Origin: an uncultured Eubacteriales bacterium
GTDB taxonomy: Bacteria; Bacillota; Clostridia; Oscillospirales; Acutalibacteraceae
Assembly: GCA_934561055.1 (NCBI GenBank)
Contig: CAKTFN010000003.1
Coordinates: 124,001 to 188,000 of the forward strand
Direction of reading: 5' to 3'
Length of the DNA: 64,000 nt
Below the pieces are notes generated by a model. It saw only the letters and a list, made by a program, of their open reading frames with translations, was not told where the DNA came from and did not search any database. A program made the position numbers and the translations under genes. Numbering within the stretch: position 1 is the first letter of the stretch; each line of letters starts with the position of its first letter. Positions 34,625 through 44,783 of the stretch are shown here, in pieces.

Positions 34625-36226
34625 TTATTTTGTAACGAGAAGCTCGTTGTTTTCAAGATACTCGTCATAGGTTTCGTTCCTGTCATATACGCCTTCCTCA
34701 CGGAATTCAATGATTCTGTCTGCAACAGTCTGAACGAACTGGTGGTCGTGAGACGTGAAAAGGAGCGAGCCTTTGAATTTTATGAGAGCATTGTTAAGAG
34801 AAGTAATCGACTCAAGATCAAGGTGGTTCGTCGGTTCGTCAAGAATGAGAACGTTTGCGCCGGAAAGCATCATTTTGCAAAGCATACAGCGTACTCTTTC
34901 ACCGCCGGAAAGAACCTTTGCCTTTTTTGTTGCCTCTTCGCCGGAGAACATGAGCCTTCCGAGCCAGCCTCTGACGTCGCTTTCAAACTGAAGGTCGGAA
35001 TATCTTCTGACCCAGTCGATGAGAGAATCCTCAACGCCGTCAAAAAAAGCGGAGTTGTCCGACGGGAAGTAAGCCTGAGAGGTTGTTACGCCCCATTTGA
35101 ACGAACCTTCGTCCGGTTCAAGCTCACCGGTGATGATTTTGAAAAACGTTGTTTTTGCAACCCCGTCCGTACCGACAAAGGCAACCTTTTCGTTCGGTCT
35201 GATTGTGAAAGTTACATCGTCAAGAACCTTTCTTCCGTCAACGGTTTTTGAAAGGTGTTCAACCATGAGCATATCGTTGCCGATTTCACGGTCGGGCTTG
35301 AATTCGATGAACGGAAAGCGTCTTGAAGAAACGGGCATATCCTCGATAACAATGGACTCAAGAAGCTTTTTTCGGCTCGTTGCCTGCTTAGACTTTGAAG
35401 CGTTGGCAGAAAAGCGGGCAATGAATTCCTGAAGTTCCTTGACCTTTGCTTCGTTCTTTTTGTTCTGCTCACGAAGCTGGCGCTGTGCCATCTGAGTATA
35501 TTCATACCAGAAATCGTAGTTTCCGACATAAAGCGAAATTTTTCCGAAGTCAACGTCCGCAATGTGAGTGCATACCTTATTGAGAAAGTGTCTGTCGTGG
35601 CTGACAACAATAACTGTGTTTTCAAAATTCATGAGAAAATCTTCAAGCCAGTTGATTGCCGCAACATCAAGGTGGTTCGTCGGTTCATCGAGAAGAAGAA
35701 TATCGGGATTTCCGAAAAGCGCCTGCGCAAGAAGAACCTTAACCTTTTGGTCTCCGGTGAGTTCACGCATGAGCTTATAGTGAAGTTCGTTATGGATTCC
35801 GAGCGCATTGAGAAGGATTTCGGCGTCGCTTTCTGCGCTCCAACCGTCCATTTCGGCAAACTCTTCTTCAAGTTCGCTGATTCTGATTCCGTCCTCTTCG
35901 GTAAAGTCCTCTTTTGCGTAAAGCTCTTCCTTTGCGTCCATAATTTCAACAAGGTGAGCGTTACCCATGAGGACGGTACGGATAACGTCGTATTCGTCAT
36001 AGGCATAGTGATCCTGTTTGAGAACGGAAAGACGTTCGCCGGGAGTGATGCTGACATAGCCCTTATTCGGCTCAATCTCGCCGGAAAGGATTTTCAAAAA
36101 GGTTGATTTTCCCGCACCGTTTGCACCGATGAGGCCGTAACAGTTACCTTTTGTGAAATTTATCGAAACGCTTTTGAAAAGTTCTCTTGAACCGTATTGA
36201 AGAGTAACATTATTCGTACTTATCAT
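34625..36226 (-). CDS. ABC-F family ATP-binding protein (YbiT-like)
   Basis: 533 residues with two ABC domains and no membrane segments, so it is a soluble ABC-F protein that probably acts on the ribosome. Domain 1 has LIGANGAGKST, a RELTGDQKVKVLLAQALFG signature in place of LSGGQ, and LLDEPTNHLD. This variant is typical of the YbiT branch. Domain 2 has AFVGTDGVAKTT (variant Walker A), VLSGGERVRCMLCK and LILDEPTNHLDLES. The linker between the domains is charged and helical (QMAQRQLREQNKKNEAKVKEL). A role in translation or antibiotic protection is known for the family, not proven here. It is flanked on both sides by related type I TA-like units. Confidence 0.9.
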   Translation of the reverse strand: MISTNNVTLQYGSRELFKSVSINFTKGNCYGLIGANGAGKSTFLKILSGEIEPNKGYVSITPGERLSVLKQDHYAYDEYDVIRTVLMGNAHLVEIMDAKEELYAKEDFTEEDGIRISELEEEFAEMDGWSAESDAEILLNALGIHNELHYKLMRELTGDQKVKVLLAQALFGNPDILLLDEPTNHLDVAAINWLEDFLMNFENTVIVVSHDRHFLNKVCTHIADVDFGKISLYVGNYDFWYEYTQMAQRQLREQNKKNEAKVKELQEFIARFSANASKSKQATSRKKLLESIVIEDMPVSSRRFPFIEFKPDREIGNDMLMVEHLSKTVDGRKVLDDVTFTIRPNEKVAFVGTDGVAKTTFFKIITGELEPDEGSFKWGVTTSQAYFPSDNSAFFDGVEDSLIDWVRRYSDLQFESDVRGWLGRLMFSGEEATKKAKVLSGGERVRCMLCKMMLSGANVLILDEPTNHLDLESITSLNNALIKFKGSLLFTSHDHQFVQTVADRIIEFREEGVYDRNETYDEYLENNELLVTK

Positions 36227-36355
36227 TAAAACACATCCTTTAAATATTCGGTGTAAAAATCAGTCTAACTTATTAAGTATATCATAGAAGCAAAACAAAT
36301 TCAACGGAAAAGAGAACAAAAAACCGTGCGAACAAGGCGAACGGTTTATTTTTAT

Positions 36356-36384
36356 TTGACAAAATTCGACGGATATGCTACTAT
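36356..36384 (+). promoter_or_regulatory. Promoter of the small toxin gene
   Basis: Consensus TTGACA, a 17-base spacer and TACTAT, giving a leader of about 50 bases before the toxin ATG. Confidence 0.7.
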
Positions 36385-36417
36385 ACTTTTCAGTGCCGGA
36401 CACGGTAAAGGCGGTTA

Positions 36418-36433
36418 CTCCTCGAAAGAGGAG
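36418..36433 (+). promoter_or_regulatory. Hairpin that hides the toxin ribosome-binding site
   Basis: CTCCTC-GAAA-GAGGAG: a six-bp stem with a GNRA tetraloop. It pairs most of the GAGGAGGTGA ribosome-binding site, as in type I toxin mRNAs that must be unfolded or processed before translation. Confidence 0.65.
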
Positions 36434-36441
36434 GTGATAGC

Positions 36442-36540
36442 ATGACAGAAGTTGCTCTTATAGGGTTAATCATTGCAATCCTCGGATTGCTTGTCGATGT
36501 TATCTCTCTTTGCTACACTATAATAAGCAACAAGAAATAA
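36442..36540 (+). CDS. Small hydrophobic type I toxin-like peptide (holin-like toxin)
   Basis: 32 residues: one membrane helix (VALIGLIIAILGLLVDVISL) and a short polar tail ending SNKK, after GAGGAGGTGATAGC. Size, hydrophobic profile, hidden ribosome-binding site, strong own promoter and a convergent antisense transcript overlapping the 3' end all match type I toxin loci in Firmicutes (putative holin-like toxin / Fst-like). Overproduction would be expected to damage the membrane. The identity rests on this organisation rather than on a strong family match. Confidence 0.68.
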   Translation: MTEVALIGLIIAILGLLVDVISLCYTIISNKK

Positions 36541-36559
36541 CATTTCTTACATATAAAGT

Positions 36560-36595
36560 AAGAAACACCGCCCATTCCACTTAGCGGTGTTTCTT
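36560..36595. terminator. Shared terminator hairpin of toxin mRNA and antisense RNA
   Basis: Perfect 12-bp stem AAGAAACACCGC with its complement and a 12-base loop, followed by ATTTAG on the plus strand and preceded by TACTTT on the other. It lies 19 bases past the toxin stop. Confidence 0.75.
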
Positions 36596-36647
36596 ATTTA
36601 GTTTTACACCAATACTTGGAGTGACCGCTTTACCGGCACTCCCTGTT
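36560..36647 (-). ncRNA. Antisense RNA antitoxin candidate
   Basis: Predicted ~88-nt transcript from the promoter at 36654-36682, running towards and ending at the shared hairpin, so it is complementary to the 3' part of the toxin mRNA. It begins with a 5' hairpin GGAGTG...CACTCC. The toxin leader contains nearly the same words (AGTGCCGG, GGTAAAG, CGGTTACTCC), so the locus is framed by inverted copies, as in Fst-type loci. Confidence 0.62.
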
Positions 36648-36653
36648 ATTTAT

Positions 36654-36682
36654 ATTATACCCTGCCGCATGACTTTTGTCAA
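36654..36682 (-). promoter_or_regulatory. Promoter of the antisense RNA
   Basis: On the minus strand TTGACA, a 17-base spacer and TATAAT: a perfect consensus. It lies between the shared hairpin and the stop of the sialidase-like gene. Confidence 0.8.
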
Positions 36683-36704
36683 GCGGCTTATTTTTATTAC
36701 GGCA

Positions 36705-37742
36705 TCATTTTACTTTTATCTGCCAATAAACAATATAGTCGCGTTCATATGTATAAGTAATATGAACCGTATCGCCTTTCACAACAACTGCCGGATAAGA
36801 ATATTCTCCGAAACCGGCTTCAAGATTTTTGATTCTTGTGAAAGTTTTTCCGTCATCGGTCGAAACAAAAAGCGAAAGCGGTGTGCGTACTCCGGGAAGT
36901 CCGTATGGGTTGCAAACAAGGAAGATTCTTCCGTCACCGTCCGTGTCAAGATCTATTCCGCTGTTGTTGTTTGCAAGCGAAGACGGATAAGCTTTTGACC
37001 ATGTTTTTCCGTTGTCAACCGAATCGCTGCGATAAATTTTTCCGACCTTCGTTCTCGTGAGCATATGAACCGAACCGTCTTTTGACTGCCAAAGCGTCGG
37101 CTGAATCATCGGAACGTCAACAAGGCCGAGCTTTGCTTCAATGAAATCCGTCTTTTCCCACGTTTCTCCGTCATCGTGAGAGATATCGACAAAAGCGCGC
37201 CAAGTCTTTCCGCTTTCGTCCGAAGCGGGAGCGAGAATTGTTTTGTCATTCAGTCTTATCGCTTTGTTTTTAACGGGGCCTCTTCCGCCGCTTGCGTCGC
37301 CTTCGACAAGTTCTTTCGGCTCACTCCATGTTTTTCCGTCCTTTGAATACGAAACAAACGTCTTCCATGACGAAATCTCTTTTCCGACTTTGAAGAAAAG
37401 CGCAATCGTTCCGTTCTCCTTTTCAAAAAGAACGGGGTTCCAGTGAGCTGTGTTTTCGTCTGCGGTAACTTTCACCGGTTCGCTCCAAACTCCGTCCGAG
37501 CGCACCGAAGTGAGAATATTAACGTCGTCCGCCTTTTCCTTTGTTCCGGCGAACCACGCCGAAACAACACGTCCGTCATCGAGCGGAAGAACCGTTGAGG
37601 CGTGGCAATCCTCTGTCGGCATTTCGGTAAACACAAGTTCCCTTTCGGCGGAAACAATGACCTTTTCGGCCGCACCCTGCGACACACCCAGAATCATGAA
37701 AAACGAAACAAGAATCGCTGTGAGCTTTTTAAAAATACCCAT
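36705..37742 (-). CDS. Secreted sialidase-like (BNR-repeat) protein
   Basis: 345 residues with a signal peptide (KLTAILVSFFMILGVSQGAA). Four Asp-box repeats are visible (SKDGKTWSEP, SHDDGETWEK, SVDNGKTWSK, STDDGKTFTR), so it folds as a beta-propeller of the sialidase superfamily. The usual Arg triad could be matched only in part (GDASGGRGPVKN, LTRTKVGKIYR, GVRTPLSLF). True exo-sialidase activity or another glycosidase is therefore open. It would act outside the cell on host or dietary glycans. Start preceded by AAGGGAG. It is followed 23 bases later by the -35 box of the antisense RNA. Confidence 0.78.
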   Translation of the reverse strand: MGIFKKLTAILVSFFMILGVSQGAAEKVIVSAERELVFTEMPTEDCHASTVLPLDDGRVVSAWFAGTKEKADDVNILTSVRSDGVWSEPVKVTADENTAHWNPVLFEKENGTIALFFKVGKEISSWKTFVSYSKDGKTWSEPKELVEGDASGGRGPVKNKAIRLNDKTILAPASDESGKTWRAFVDISHDDGETWEKTDFIEAKLGLVDVPMIQPTLWQSKDGSVHMLTRTKVGKIYRSDSVDNGKTWSKAYPSSLANNNSGIDLDTDGDGRIFLVCNPYGLPGVRTPLSLFVSTDDGKTFTRIKNLEAGFGEYSYPAVVVKGDTVHITYTYERDYIVYWQIKVK

Positions 37743-37825
37743 ATTTTTTCTCCCTTTTCTTTTCTGCCTTTAAAATATCACATTTCAAAAGCGTAGTCAA
37801 GCAAATAAAGGAAACAACTCAAAAA

Positions 37826-37848
37826 GGGCTTCCGATGATCGGAAGCCC
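37826..37848 (-). terminator. Intrinsic terminator of the argF-carA-carB operon
   Basis: 10-bp perfect stem GGGCTTCCGA/TCGGAAGCCC with a tight loop. On the minus strand it is followed by TTTTTGAG, 10 bases past carB. Confidence 0.8.
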
Positions 37849-37857
37849 ATACATTTT

Positions 37858-40800
37858 TTATTCGCTGTCAATCGTTGAAACCTTGTTGACAAGTTCGTCA
37901 AGAACGTCAACAACAATTTTAGCCGTGTCAAGAGACGTGAAAATCGTTACACCGTTTTCCGTTGCACAACGGCGGATAAGAACACCGTCTTCATAATGAA
38001 TCCCCGATGTTACCGCACGGGTATTGATGACGTAGCTGACAAAGCCGGAGCGGATGAAATCAAGAATTTCTTCGCTACCCTCCGAAATCTTTCCGAGCTT
38101 ATGCGTTCTGATTCCGTTCTTTTTGAGGAAGGCGGCCGTTCCGTCGGTTGCGGCAATGTTGAAGCCCATGTTGTAAAAACGGCGTACCATCGGAAGCGCT
38201 TCCTCTTTATCCTCGTCGGCAAGGGTAACAACAACCGTTCCGTAATTTTGAAGCTTCATTCCGGAAGCCTGGAACGCTTTGTAAAGTGCTCTTGAAAGAC
38301 GTTTGTCATAACCGATTGCTTCACCGGTTGACTTCATTTCAGGCGAAAGATATGCGTCCATTCCGGTGAGTTTTGCAAAGGAGAAGGCCGGAGCCTTAAC
38401 ATACCAACGCTTCTTTTCCGGAAGAATCATTTCGGTAATACCCTGCTTTTCAAGGCTTTCTCCGAGCATAACTTTCGTTGCGATGTCAACGAGCGAACAG
38501 CCGGTTGACTTTGAAAGGAACGGAACGCTTCTTGAAGCGCGTGGGTTGACCTCAATGACGAAAACATTCTCATTTGAATCAACAATGAACTGAATGTTGA
38601 AAAGTCCTCTGATTCCGATTCCGAGGCCGAGCTTCGTTGTATAATCAATGATTGTGTTTTTAACCTTTTCCGAAAGCGAGAACGGCGGATAAACGCTTGT
38701 GCTGTCGCCGGAATGGACACCGGTACGCTCAACGAGTTCCATGATTCCGGGAATGAAAACTTTTTCTCCGTCGCAAACTGCGTCAACCTCAACTTCCTTT
38801 CCCATGAGATATTTGTCAATGAGAACGGGTTTGTCAACGTCAACTTCAACGGCGGTTTTGAGATACTTGCGAAGCATTGCTTCGTTCGCAACAATTTCCA
38901 TTGCACGGCCGCCGAGAACAAAGCTCGGACGGACAAGAACCGGATATCCGATTTCTTCGGCAACTTTTACGCCCGTTTCAATGTCTGTGACCGCTTCGCC
39001 CTTCGGGTTCGGAATTCCGAGCGATTTGATAACATTATCAAATGCGTCACGGTTTTCGGCCTTTTCGATTGCGTCGCAGTCCGTTCCGATGATTTTCACT
39101 CCTCTTTCGGCGAGCGGTTCGGCAAGGTTGACCGCAGTCTGACCGCCGAGAGTTGCAATCACTCCGACGGGCTTTTCAAGCAGAACAACGTTCATAACGT
39201 CTTCCGGCGTGAGCGGTTCAAAGTAAAGCTTGTCGGCGGCGGTATAATCGGTCGAAACGGTTTCGGGGTTATTGTTGATTACGATCGCTTCATAACCCAT
39301 TTTCTGAATCGTCCGAACGGCATGAACGGTCGAATAGTCGAATTCGACGCCCTGACCGATTCTGATCGGCCCCGAGCCGAGAACAATAATCTTCTTTTTG
39401 TCCGAAACAACCGACTCGTTTTCTTCTGCGTAGGTCGAGTAAAAGTACGGAACATAGCTTTCAAACTCGCTTGCACAGGTGTCAATCATCTTATAGACAG
39501 GGAAAATATTCTCTTTGAGGCGAAGGTTATAAATTTCGTCCGTTGTCGTTTTCCAAAGTTCGGCAACATAGGAATCTGAAAATCCGTTGCGCTTTGCTTC
39601 CTTCAAAAGTTCGAGTGAGCCTTTTCCTTTTTCAAGCTCTTTTTCAAGTTTTACTATTTTTCTGATTTTATCAAGGAAGAACATGTCAATCTGCGTAATG
39701 TTGCAAATGAGCGATTCGTCAACACCGAGCCACATAAGCTGAGAAATTGCATAAAGACGGTCGTCCGTTCCCTCTTTGATATACTCAAGAAGTTCTTCAA
39801 CGCTCATATGCGACTTATCAAACTTTTCAAGATGAATATGGTTTCTTCCGTCCTCAAGGGAACGGATTGCCTTAAGAAAACTTTCTTCAAAAGTTCTTCC
39901 GACGCTCATAACTTCTCCGGTTGCCTTCATCTGGGTTGAAAGCGTATTGAGCGCAGTCGGAAACTTGTCGAACGGAAAACGCGGCATTTTCGTCACAACA
40001 TAGTCAAGCGCAGGTTCAAAGCAAGCCGGTGTGTTTGCGAGTTCGATTTCGTCAAGATTGAGTCCGACAGCAATTTTTGCCGAAACACGCGCAATCGGAT
40101 AGCCGCTCGCCTTTGAAGCAAGAGCGGATGAACGTGAAACTCGGGGATTGACTTCGATTACGAAATAACTGAACGAATACGGATCAAGGGCAAACTGAAC
40201 GTTGCAGCCGCCTTTGACGTCAAGCGCACGAATGATTTTGAGCGCACTGTCACGAAGCATATGATATTCCTTGTTCGTGAGCGTTTGGCTCGGCGCAACA
40301 ACAACCGAGTCTCCGGTATGGATTCCGACCGGATCGAGATTTTCCATGTTGCAGACAGTTATCGCCGTGTCATTTGCGTCTCGGATAACCTCATATTCGA
40401 TTTCTTTATAGCCCTTGATGCTTTTTTCGATGAGTACCTGATGAACGGGAGAAAGAGCAAGAGCATTCTTCATTTTGAGTCTGAGTTCTTTTTCGTCGTC
40501 GGCAAAGCCGCCGCCGGTTCCGCCGAGAGTGAACGCCGGACGGAGAATAACCGGATAGCCGATTTTTTCCGCCGCTTCAAGCGCTTCTTCAATGCTGTAT
40601 GTGATTTGAGACGGAACAACGGGTTCACCGATCTGTTCGCAAAGCTCTTTGAAAAGTTCTCTGTCCTCGGCCTTTGCAATGCTGTTTGCGTCGGTTCCGA
40701 GAAGTTCGATTCCGCATTCGTCAAGAACACCCTCCTTTGAAAGGCGCATTGCAAGATTCAAACCCGTTTGGCCGCCGATTCCGGGAACGAGGGCGTCCGG

Positions 40801-41046
40801 ACGTTCAAAGCGGCAAATTCGGGCAAGATATTCAATCGTGAGCGGTTCCATATAAACCTTGTCGGCAACAATGGTGTCTGTCATGATGGTTGCGGGGTTG
40901 GAGTTTGCAAGAATGACCTCATAGCCCTCTTCTTTAAGGGCAAGGCAAGCCTGCGTTCCGGCGTAATCGAACTCGGCTGCCTGACCGATAACAATCGGTC
41001 CCGAACCGATCACAAGCACTTTATGAATATCAGTTCTTTTTGGCAT
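37858..41046 (-). CDS. carB: Carbamoyl-phosphate synthase large subunit
   Basis: 1062 residues, full length. It makes carbamoyl phosphate from bicarbonate, ammonia (from CarA) and two ATP. Two homologous ATP-grasp halves are seen: first [20 protein letters not shown] with [29 protein letters not shown], second [20 protein letters not shown] with [21 protein letters not shown]. The C-terminal MGS-like allosteric domain ends the protein ([19 protein letters not shown]). It starts 17 bases before the carA stop, showing coupling. The link to argF points to arginine synthesis. Confidence 0.97.
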   Translation of the reverse strand: MPKRTDIHKVLVIGSGPIVIGQAAEFDYAGTQACLALKEEGYEVILANSNPATIMTDTIVADKVYMEPLTIEYLARICRFERPDALVPGIGGQTGLNLAMRLSKEGVLDECGIELLGTDANSIAKAEDRELFKELCEQIGEPVVPSQITYSIEEALEAAEKIGYPVILRPAFTLGGTGGGFADDEKELRLKMKNALALSPVHQVLIEKSIKGYKEIEYEVIRDANDTAITVCNMENLDPVGIHTGDSVVVAPSQTLTNKEYHMLRDSALKIIRALDVKGGCNVQFALDPYSFSYFVIEVNPRVSRSSALASKASGYPIARVSAKIAVGLNLDEIELANTPACFEPALDYVVTKMPRFPFDKFPTALNTLSTQMKATGEVMSVGRTFEESFLKAIRSLEDGRNHIHLEKFDKSHMSVEELLEYIKEGTDDRLYAISQLMWLGVDESLICNITQIDMFFLDKIRKIVKLEKELEKGKGSLELLKEAKRNGFSDSYVAELWKTTTDEIYNLRLKENIFPVYKMIDTCASEFESYVPYFYSTYAEENESVVSDKKKIIVLGSGPIRIGQGVEFDYSTVHAVRTIQKMGYEAIVINNNPETVSTDYTAADKLYFEPLTPEDVMNVVLLEKPVGVIATLGGQTAVNLAEPLAERGVKIIGTDCDAIEKAENRDAFDNVIKSLGIPNPKGEAVTDIETGVKVAEEIGYPVLVRPSFVLGGRAMEIVANEAMLRKYLKTAVEVDVDKPVLIDKYLMGKEVEVDAVCDGEKVFIPGIMELVERTGVHSGDSTSVYPPFSLSEKVKNTIIDYTTKLGLGIGIRGLFNIQFIVDSNENVFVIEVNPRASRSVPFLSKSTGCSLVDIATKVMLGESLEKQGITEMILPEKKRWYVKAPAFSFAKLTGMDAYLSPEMKSTGEAIGYDKRLSRALYKAFQASGMKLQNYGTVVVTLADEDKEEALPMVRRFYNMGFNIAATDGTAAFLKKNGIRTHKLGKISEGSEEILDFIRSGFVSYVINTRAVTSGIHYEDGVLIRRCATENGVTIFTSLDTAKIVVDVLDELVNKVSTIDSE

Positions 41047-42133
41047 CGTTCTTCGCCTCCTCCATGTTTTTTATAAACTCGCCGAAAAGGTAACCGCTGT
41101 CCTGCGGACCGGGTGCGCTTTCCGGGTGATACTGAACACTGAAAATTCTTTCCTCTTTATTTTCAAGGCCTTCAATAGTTTTGTCAAGAAGATTGATATG
41201 TGTGACGGAAAGACCGGTTCCTTCAAGGCTCTTTTCGTCAACGGCATAGCTGTGGTTTTGCGATGTGATTTCAATCTTTCCGGTCTTTTTGTTGAGTACC
41301 GGGTGGTTTCCGCCTCTGTGGCCGAATTTGAGTTTATATGTTTTTGCGCCGGAAGCCAAAGCAATTATCTGATGGCCGAGGCAGATTCCGAAAATCGGAT
41401 ACTTTCCTTTGAGCTTTTTCACGGTTTCAATTACGGGCATCACATCTTCCGGATCACCCGGACCGTTTGAAAGGAAAATTCCGTCAGGCTGCATGAATTC
41501 GATTTTATCCGCCGAAGTGTCAAACGGAACAACGGTAATATTGCAGCCGAGTTTATTGAGACTTCTGACGATATTCAGCTTTATTCCGCAGTCAATCGCA
41601 ACAACGTTGAACTTCGGATTTGCCGTGCGTGAATACCAGCGTTTTTTTGCGCTGACGCGGGACACCTGGTCGTGCAAAACGGGAGTGTTTTTGATGATTT
41701 CAAGTGCCTCCTCTTTCGTTGTTTCCGGCGACGTAATGAGAACGCGGCGGGAACCGAGGTCGCGAATGCTTCGGTTCAGCTTTCTTGTGTCAATTCCGCT
41801 GATTCCCGGGATATTGTTTTCTTCAAGGAGTTCCGAAAGAGTTTTTGTGTACCGAAAATTTGACGGTCTGTCGTTATAATCATAGACGACGAGTCCGCCG
41901 ATTGTCGGGTTTTTGCACTCAAAGTCATCGTCGCAAATTCCGTAATTTCCGATGAGCGGATAAGTCATAACAACCATCTGATCGGTATAAGACGGGTCGG
42001 AAACAATTTCCTGATATCCGACCATTGAGGTATTAAAAACAATTTCGCAAACCCTTTCCGAGTCGGCTCCGAAGCCGTAACCGTAATATTCGCTTCCGTC
42101 TTCAAGAACAATTTTTTTGTTTACAGTTTTCAT
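41030..42133 (-). CDS. carA: Carbamoyl-phosphate synthase small subunit
   Basis: 367 residues from the ATG at 42133 (AGAGG eight bases upstream; a GTG three codons earlier is too close). N-terminal small-subunit domain ([20 protein letters not shown]), then the class I glutamine amidotransferase domain: FLSNGPGDP, nucleophile Cys in [13 protein letters not shown], and the His-Glu pair in [11 protein letters not shown]. It supplies ammonia to CarB through a tunnel. It lies 18 bases after argF and overlaps carB. Confidence 0.96.
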   Translation of the reverse strand: MKTVNKKIVLEDGSEYYGYGFGADSERVCEIVFNTSMVGYQEIVSDPSYTDQMVVMTYPLIGNYGICDDDFECKNPTIGGLVVYDYNDRPSNFRYTKTLSELLEENNIPGISGIDTRKLNRSIRDLGSRRVLITSPETTKEEALEIIKNTPVLHDQVSRVSAKKRWYSRTANPKFNVVAIDCGIKLNIVRSLNKLGCNITVVPFDTSADKIEFMQPDGIFLSNGPGDPEDVMPVIETVKKLKGKYPIFGICLGHQIIALASGAKTYKLKFGHRGGNHPVLNKKTGKIEITSQNHSYAVDEKSLEGTGLSVTHINLLDKTIEGLENKEERIFSVQYHPESAPGPQDSGYLFGEFIKNMEEAKNDAKKN

Positions 42134-42151
42134 AAGCTTCACCTCTGAAAA

Positions 42152-43147
42152 TTAAAGCTCATCGCAAAGCGTTGCCGCCATGACGGCCTTGATTGTATGC
42201 ATTCTGTTTTCCGCTTCCTGGAAAACAACCGATTGTTCGCTTTCAAAAACTTCGTCCGTGACTTCCATCGCTTCGCGGCCGAATTTTTCGCCCATTTCTT
42301 TTCCGACCTTTGTTTTGCGGTCATGATACGCCGGAAGGCAATGCATGAAAATTGCGGTCGGTTTTGCTTTATTCATCAGTTCCTTGTTCACCTGATAAGG
42401 TGAAAGGGCTTTTATTCTTTCTTCCCAAACTTCAACCGGTTCTCCCATCGAAACCCAAACGTCGGTATAAATCACGTCGGCGTTTTTCGCCGCTTCGTCG
42501 GTGCTTTCGGTGAATTTGAGCGTTGCTCCGCTTTCTTTTGCAAGCGCTTCGCACTCTTCGACGAGGGACTTGTTCGGGAAGTATTCCTTCGGGGCGCAAA
42601 CCGTGAAGTTTATTCCCATTTTTGCGCAACCGATCATGAGTGAATTTCCCATATTGAACCTTGCGTCGCCCATATAAACAAAGTTGATTCCCTTAAGCGT
42701 TCCGAACCGTTCGCGAACCGTCAGAAAGTCGGCAAGAATTTGAGTCGGGTGGAACTCATCGGTGAGACCGTTCCAAACGGGAACCGAAGCGTACTTTGCA
42801 AGTTCTTCAACGATTTCCTGTCCGAAACCTCTGTATTCGATTCCGTCAAACATTCCGGAAAGAACCCTTGCCGTGTCCGCAATGCTTTCCTTTTTTCCGA
42901 TCTGCGAACCCGACGGGTCAAGATAAGTACTTCCCATTCCGAGGTCATGAGCGGCAACTTCAAAGCTGCAACGGGTTCTTGTGCTCGTTTTTTCAAAAAT
43001 CAGGGCAACGTTTTTGCCCTCGCAGTATTTATGCACAATTCCTTTTTTCTTTTTTTCCTTGAGGGAGGCCGCCGTTTCAAGAAGATATTCAATCTCTTCC
43101 GGGGAAAAATCAAGAAGTTTCAAAAAGTCTTTGCCTTTTAAATTCAT
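42152..43147 (-). CDS. argF: Ornithine carbamoyltransferase
   Basis: 331 residues. Carbamoyl-phosphate binding motif STRTR in [20 protein letters not shown], ornithine-binding motif SMGE in VWVSMGEP, and HCLPA near the C-terminus are all present. It forms citrulline from ornithine and carbamoyl phosphate. It is the first gene of an argF-carA-carB operon, so the pathway intermediate is made and used by co-expressed enzymes. RBS AAAGGAGAG lies eight bases before the ATG. The 168 bases upstream hold no clear ArgR-box or riboswitch. Confidence 0.95.
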   Translation of the reverse strand: MNLKGKDFLKLLDFSPEEIEYLLETAASLKEKKKKGIVHKYCEGKNVALIFEKTSTRTRCSFEVAAHDLGMGSTYLDPSGSQIGKKESIADTARVLSGMFDGIEYRGFGQEIVEELAKYASVPVWNGLTDEFHPTQILADFLTVRERFGTLKGINFVYMGDARFNMGNSLMIGCAKMGINFTVCAPKEYFPNKSLVEECEALAKESGATLKFTESTDEAAKNADVIYTDVWVSMGEPVEVWEERIKALSPYQVNKELMNKAKPTAIFMHCLPAYHDRKTKVGKEMGEKFGREAMEVTDEVFESEQSVVFQEAENRMHTIKAVMAATLCDEL

Positions 43148-43315
43148 TGCTGTTCTCTCCTTTTATATTTTTCATGCTGAAGATTTTCTTTTGATAATAT
43201 ACGGACAATTGTTTTGACGATATTTATTTGTCTTTGCGTTTGTCTTATAACATAATAATATAAAACGCCGGCAACTTTCAACACTTTTTTCGGATTTTTT
43301 TGCCGTTCCAAAAAA

Positions 43316-43345
43316 CGGGGACAACAAAATTCTTTGCCGTCCCCG
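43316..43345 (-). terminator. Intrinsic terminator of the amino-acid ABC operon
   Basis: 7-bp GC-rich stem CGGGGAC/GTCCCCG around a 16-base loop, followed by TTTTTTGG on the minus strand, nine bases past the ATPase stop. Confidence 0.7.
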
Positions 43346-43353
43346 AAAAATTT

Positions 43354-44076
43354 TTACAGTACTTTTGAAAGGAAGGTTTTAAGACGCTCGCATTTCGGAT
43401 TTTCAAAAATCTCCTGCGGCGTTCCTTCCTCCATTATGACACCGTCGTCCATAAAAAGCACACGGTTCGCAACTTCTTTTGCAAAGCCCATTTCGTGCGT
43501 GACGACAACCATTGTCATTCCCTCTTTTGCAAGTTCCTTCATAACGTCAAGAACTTCTCCGACCATTTCCGGGTCAAGCGCACTCGTCGGTTCGTCAAAA
43601 AGCATTACGTCCGGATTCATGCAAAGCGCACGGACAATCGCAACACGCTGCTTTTGTCCGCCGGAAAGTTCGGCCGGATATGACTTTGCCCTGTCGGCAA
43701 GGCCAACCCGTTCAAGAAGCTCCATTCCCTTTTTTTCCGCTTCCGCCTTCGTTGCTTTTTTGAGAAGCACCGGAGCCATCGTGAGATTATCAATTATGTT
43801 CATATGCGGAAAAAGATGAAACTGCTGAAAAACCATTCCCATTTTTTGACGGTGAAGGTTAAGGTCAACGCCTTTTGCGGTGAGGTCGTTACCTTCAAAA
43901 ATAATTTGTCCGCCGGTCGGCATTTCAAGAAGATTCAGACAACGAAGAAAGGTTGACTTTCCCGAACCGGAAGGTCCGATGATGCAGGCAACGTCGCCGC
44001 GGTTAATCGTTTCATTGATTCCTTTGAGAACTTCGTTTCCGTCAAAGCTCTTACTTAGATTTTTTACTTCGATCAC
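43354..44076 (-). CDS. Polar amino-acid ABC transporter, ATPase subunit (GlnQ-like)
   Basis: 240 residues from a GTG at 44076, ten bases after AAAGGAGG; a TTG on that site itself is unlikely. Walker [10 protein letters not shown] at 34-42, Q-loop [11 protein letters not shown], signature [15 protein letters not shown], Walker [16 protein letters not shown] and the switch His in [10 protein letters not shown] are all intact. It powers uptake of a polar amino acid (glutamine, glutamate, cystine or similar) with the permease and binding protein upstream. It starts 26 bases inside the permease gene. Confidence 0.94.
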   Translation of the reverse strand: MIEVKNLSKSFDGNEVLKGINETINRGDVACIIGPSGSGKSTFLRCLNLLEMPTGGQIIFEGNDLTAKGVDLNLHRQKMGMVFQQFHLFPHMNIIDNLTMAPVLLKKATKAEAEKKGMELLERVGLADRAKSYPAELSGGQKQRVAIVRALCMNPDVMLFDEPTSALDPEMVGEVLDVMKELAKEGMTMVVVTHEMGFAKEVANRVLFMDDGVIMEEGTPQEIFENPKCERLKTFLSKVL

Positions 44077-44770
44077 TCTTGGAAAGCCTCCTTTCAAAGC
44101 TTGAGAGAAGTTTGGTAAGAAGAATTACCAATGTCAGATAAACGAGCGCAACAACAATGAGAGGGTTGAATGCGTCGAACGTGTTGTTTCTGATGAGGTT
44201 TCCGGCCCGTGTGAGGTCTTTGACGGCAACGTAACCAGCAACCGACGTCTCTTTCAAAAGGGCAATGAACTCGTTTCCGATCGCCGGAAGAATGTTCTTG
44301 ACCGCCTGAGGAAAGATGATTTTTCTCATTGTCTGCATTTTTGAAAGGCCGAGGCTTCGTCCCGCCTCAAGCTGGCCGACATCGACGGCGTTGATGCCGC
44401 TGCGTATCAGCTCTGCCATATACGCAGCGGAGTTCAAACCGAAGGTTACGATTCCGACAACAACGCCTTCAGAGGATTTAAGTATAAGATAGTAGAAAAT
44501 CAGAAGGAGAACAACGACCGGAACACCGCGAATTGTTGTGACATAGATATCGCAGATTTTTCCGAGCACTTTCAGACCTTTGCTGTCGTCCGAAAAGTAC
44601 TTAATCGTTGCAATCACGGTTCCGAGCGCAACACCGATGATGAGTGCGCCGAGAGTGATTATAAGAGTGTTTGAAAGACCCTCAAGGAGCCATTTATAAC
44701 GTTCCTGTTCAATGAACGTTTTTTGAAGCTGTGCGCCCCACGTTTGAAAAAATTCAGTAATTGCTGCCAT
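44051..44770 (-). CDS. Polar amino-acid ABC transporter, permease subunit
   Basis: 239 residues of the HisM/GlnP type. Membrane helices include [36 protein letters not shown] and a C-terminal [20 protein letters not shown]. The EAA loop that contacts the ATPase is [20 protein letters not shown]. It forms a homodimeric channel in the cytoplasmic membrane. It lies 13 bases after the binding-protein gene and overlaps the ATPase gene. Confidence 0.94.
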   Translation of the reverse strand: MAAITEFFQTWGAQLQKTFIEQERYKWLLEGLSNTLIITLGALIIGVALGTVIATIKYFSDDSKGLKVLGKICDIYVTTIRGVPVVVLLLIFYYLILKSSEGVVVGIVTFGLNSAAYMAELIRSGINAVDVGQLEAGRSLGLSKMQTMRKIIFPQAVKNILPAIGNEFIALLKETSVAGYVAVKDLTRAGNLIRNNTFDAFNPLIVVALVYLTLVILLTKLLSSFERRLSKSDRSKKSK

Positions 44771-44783
44771 AGGCTCCCCTTAA

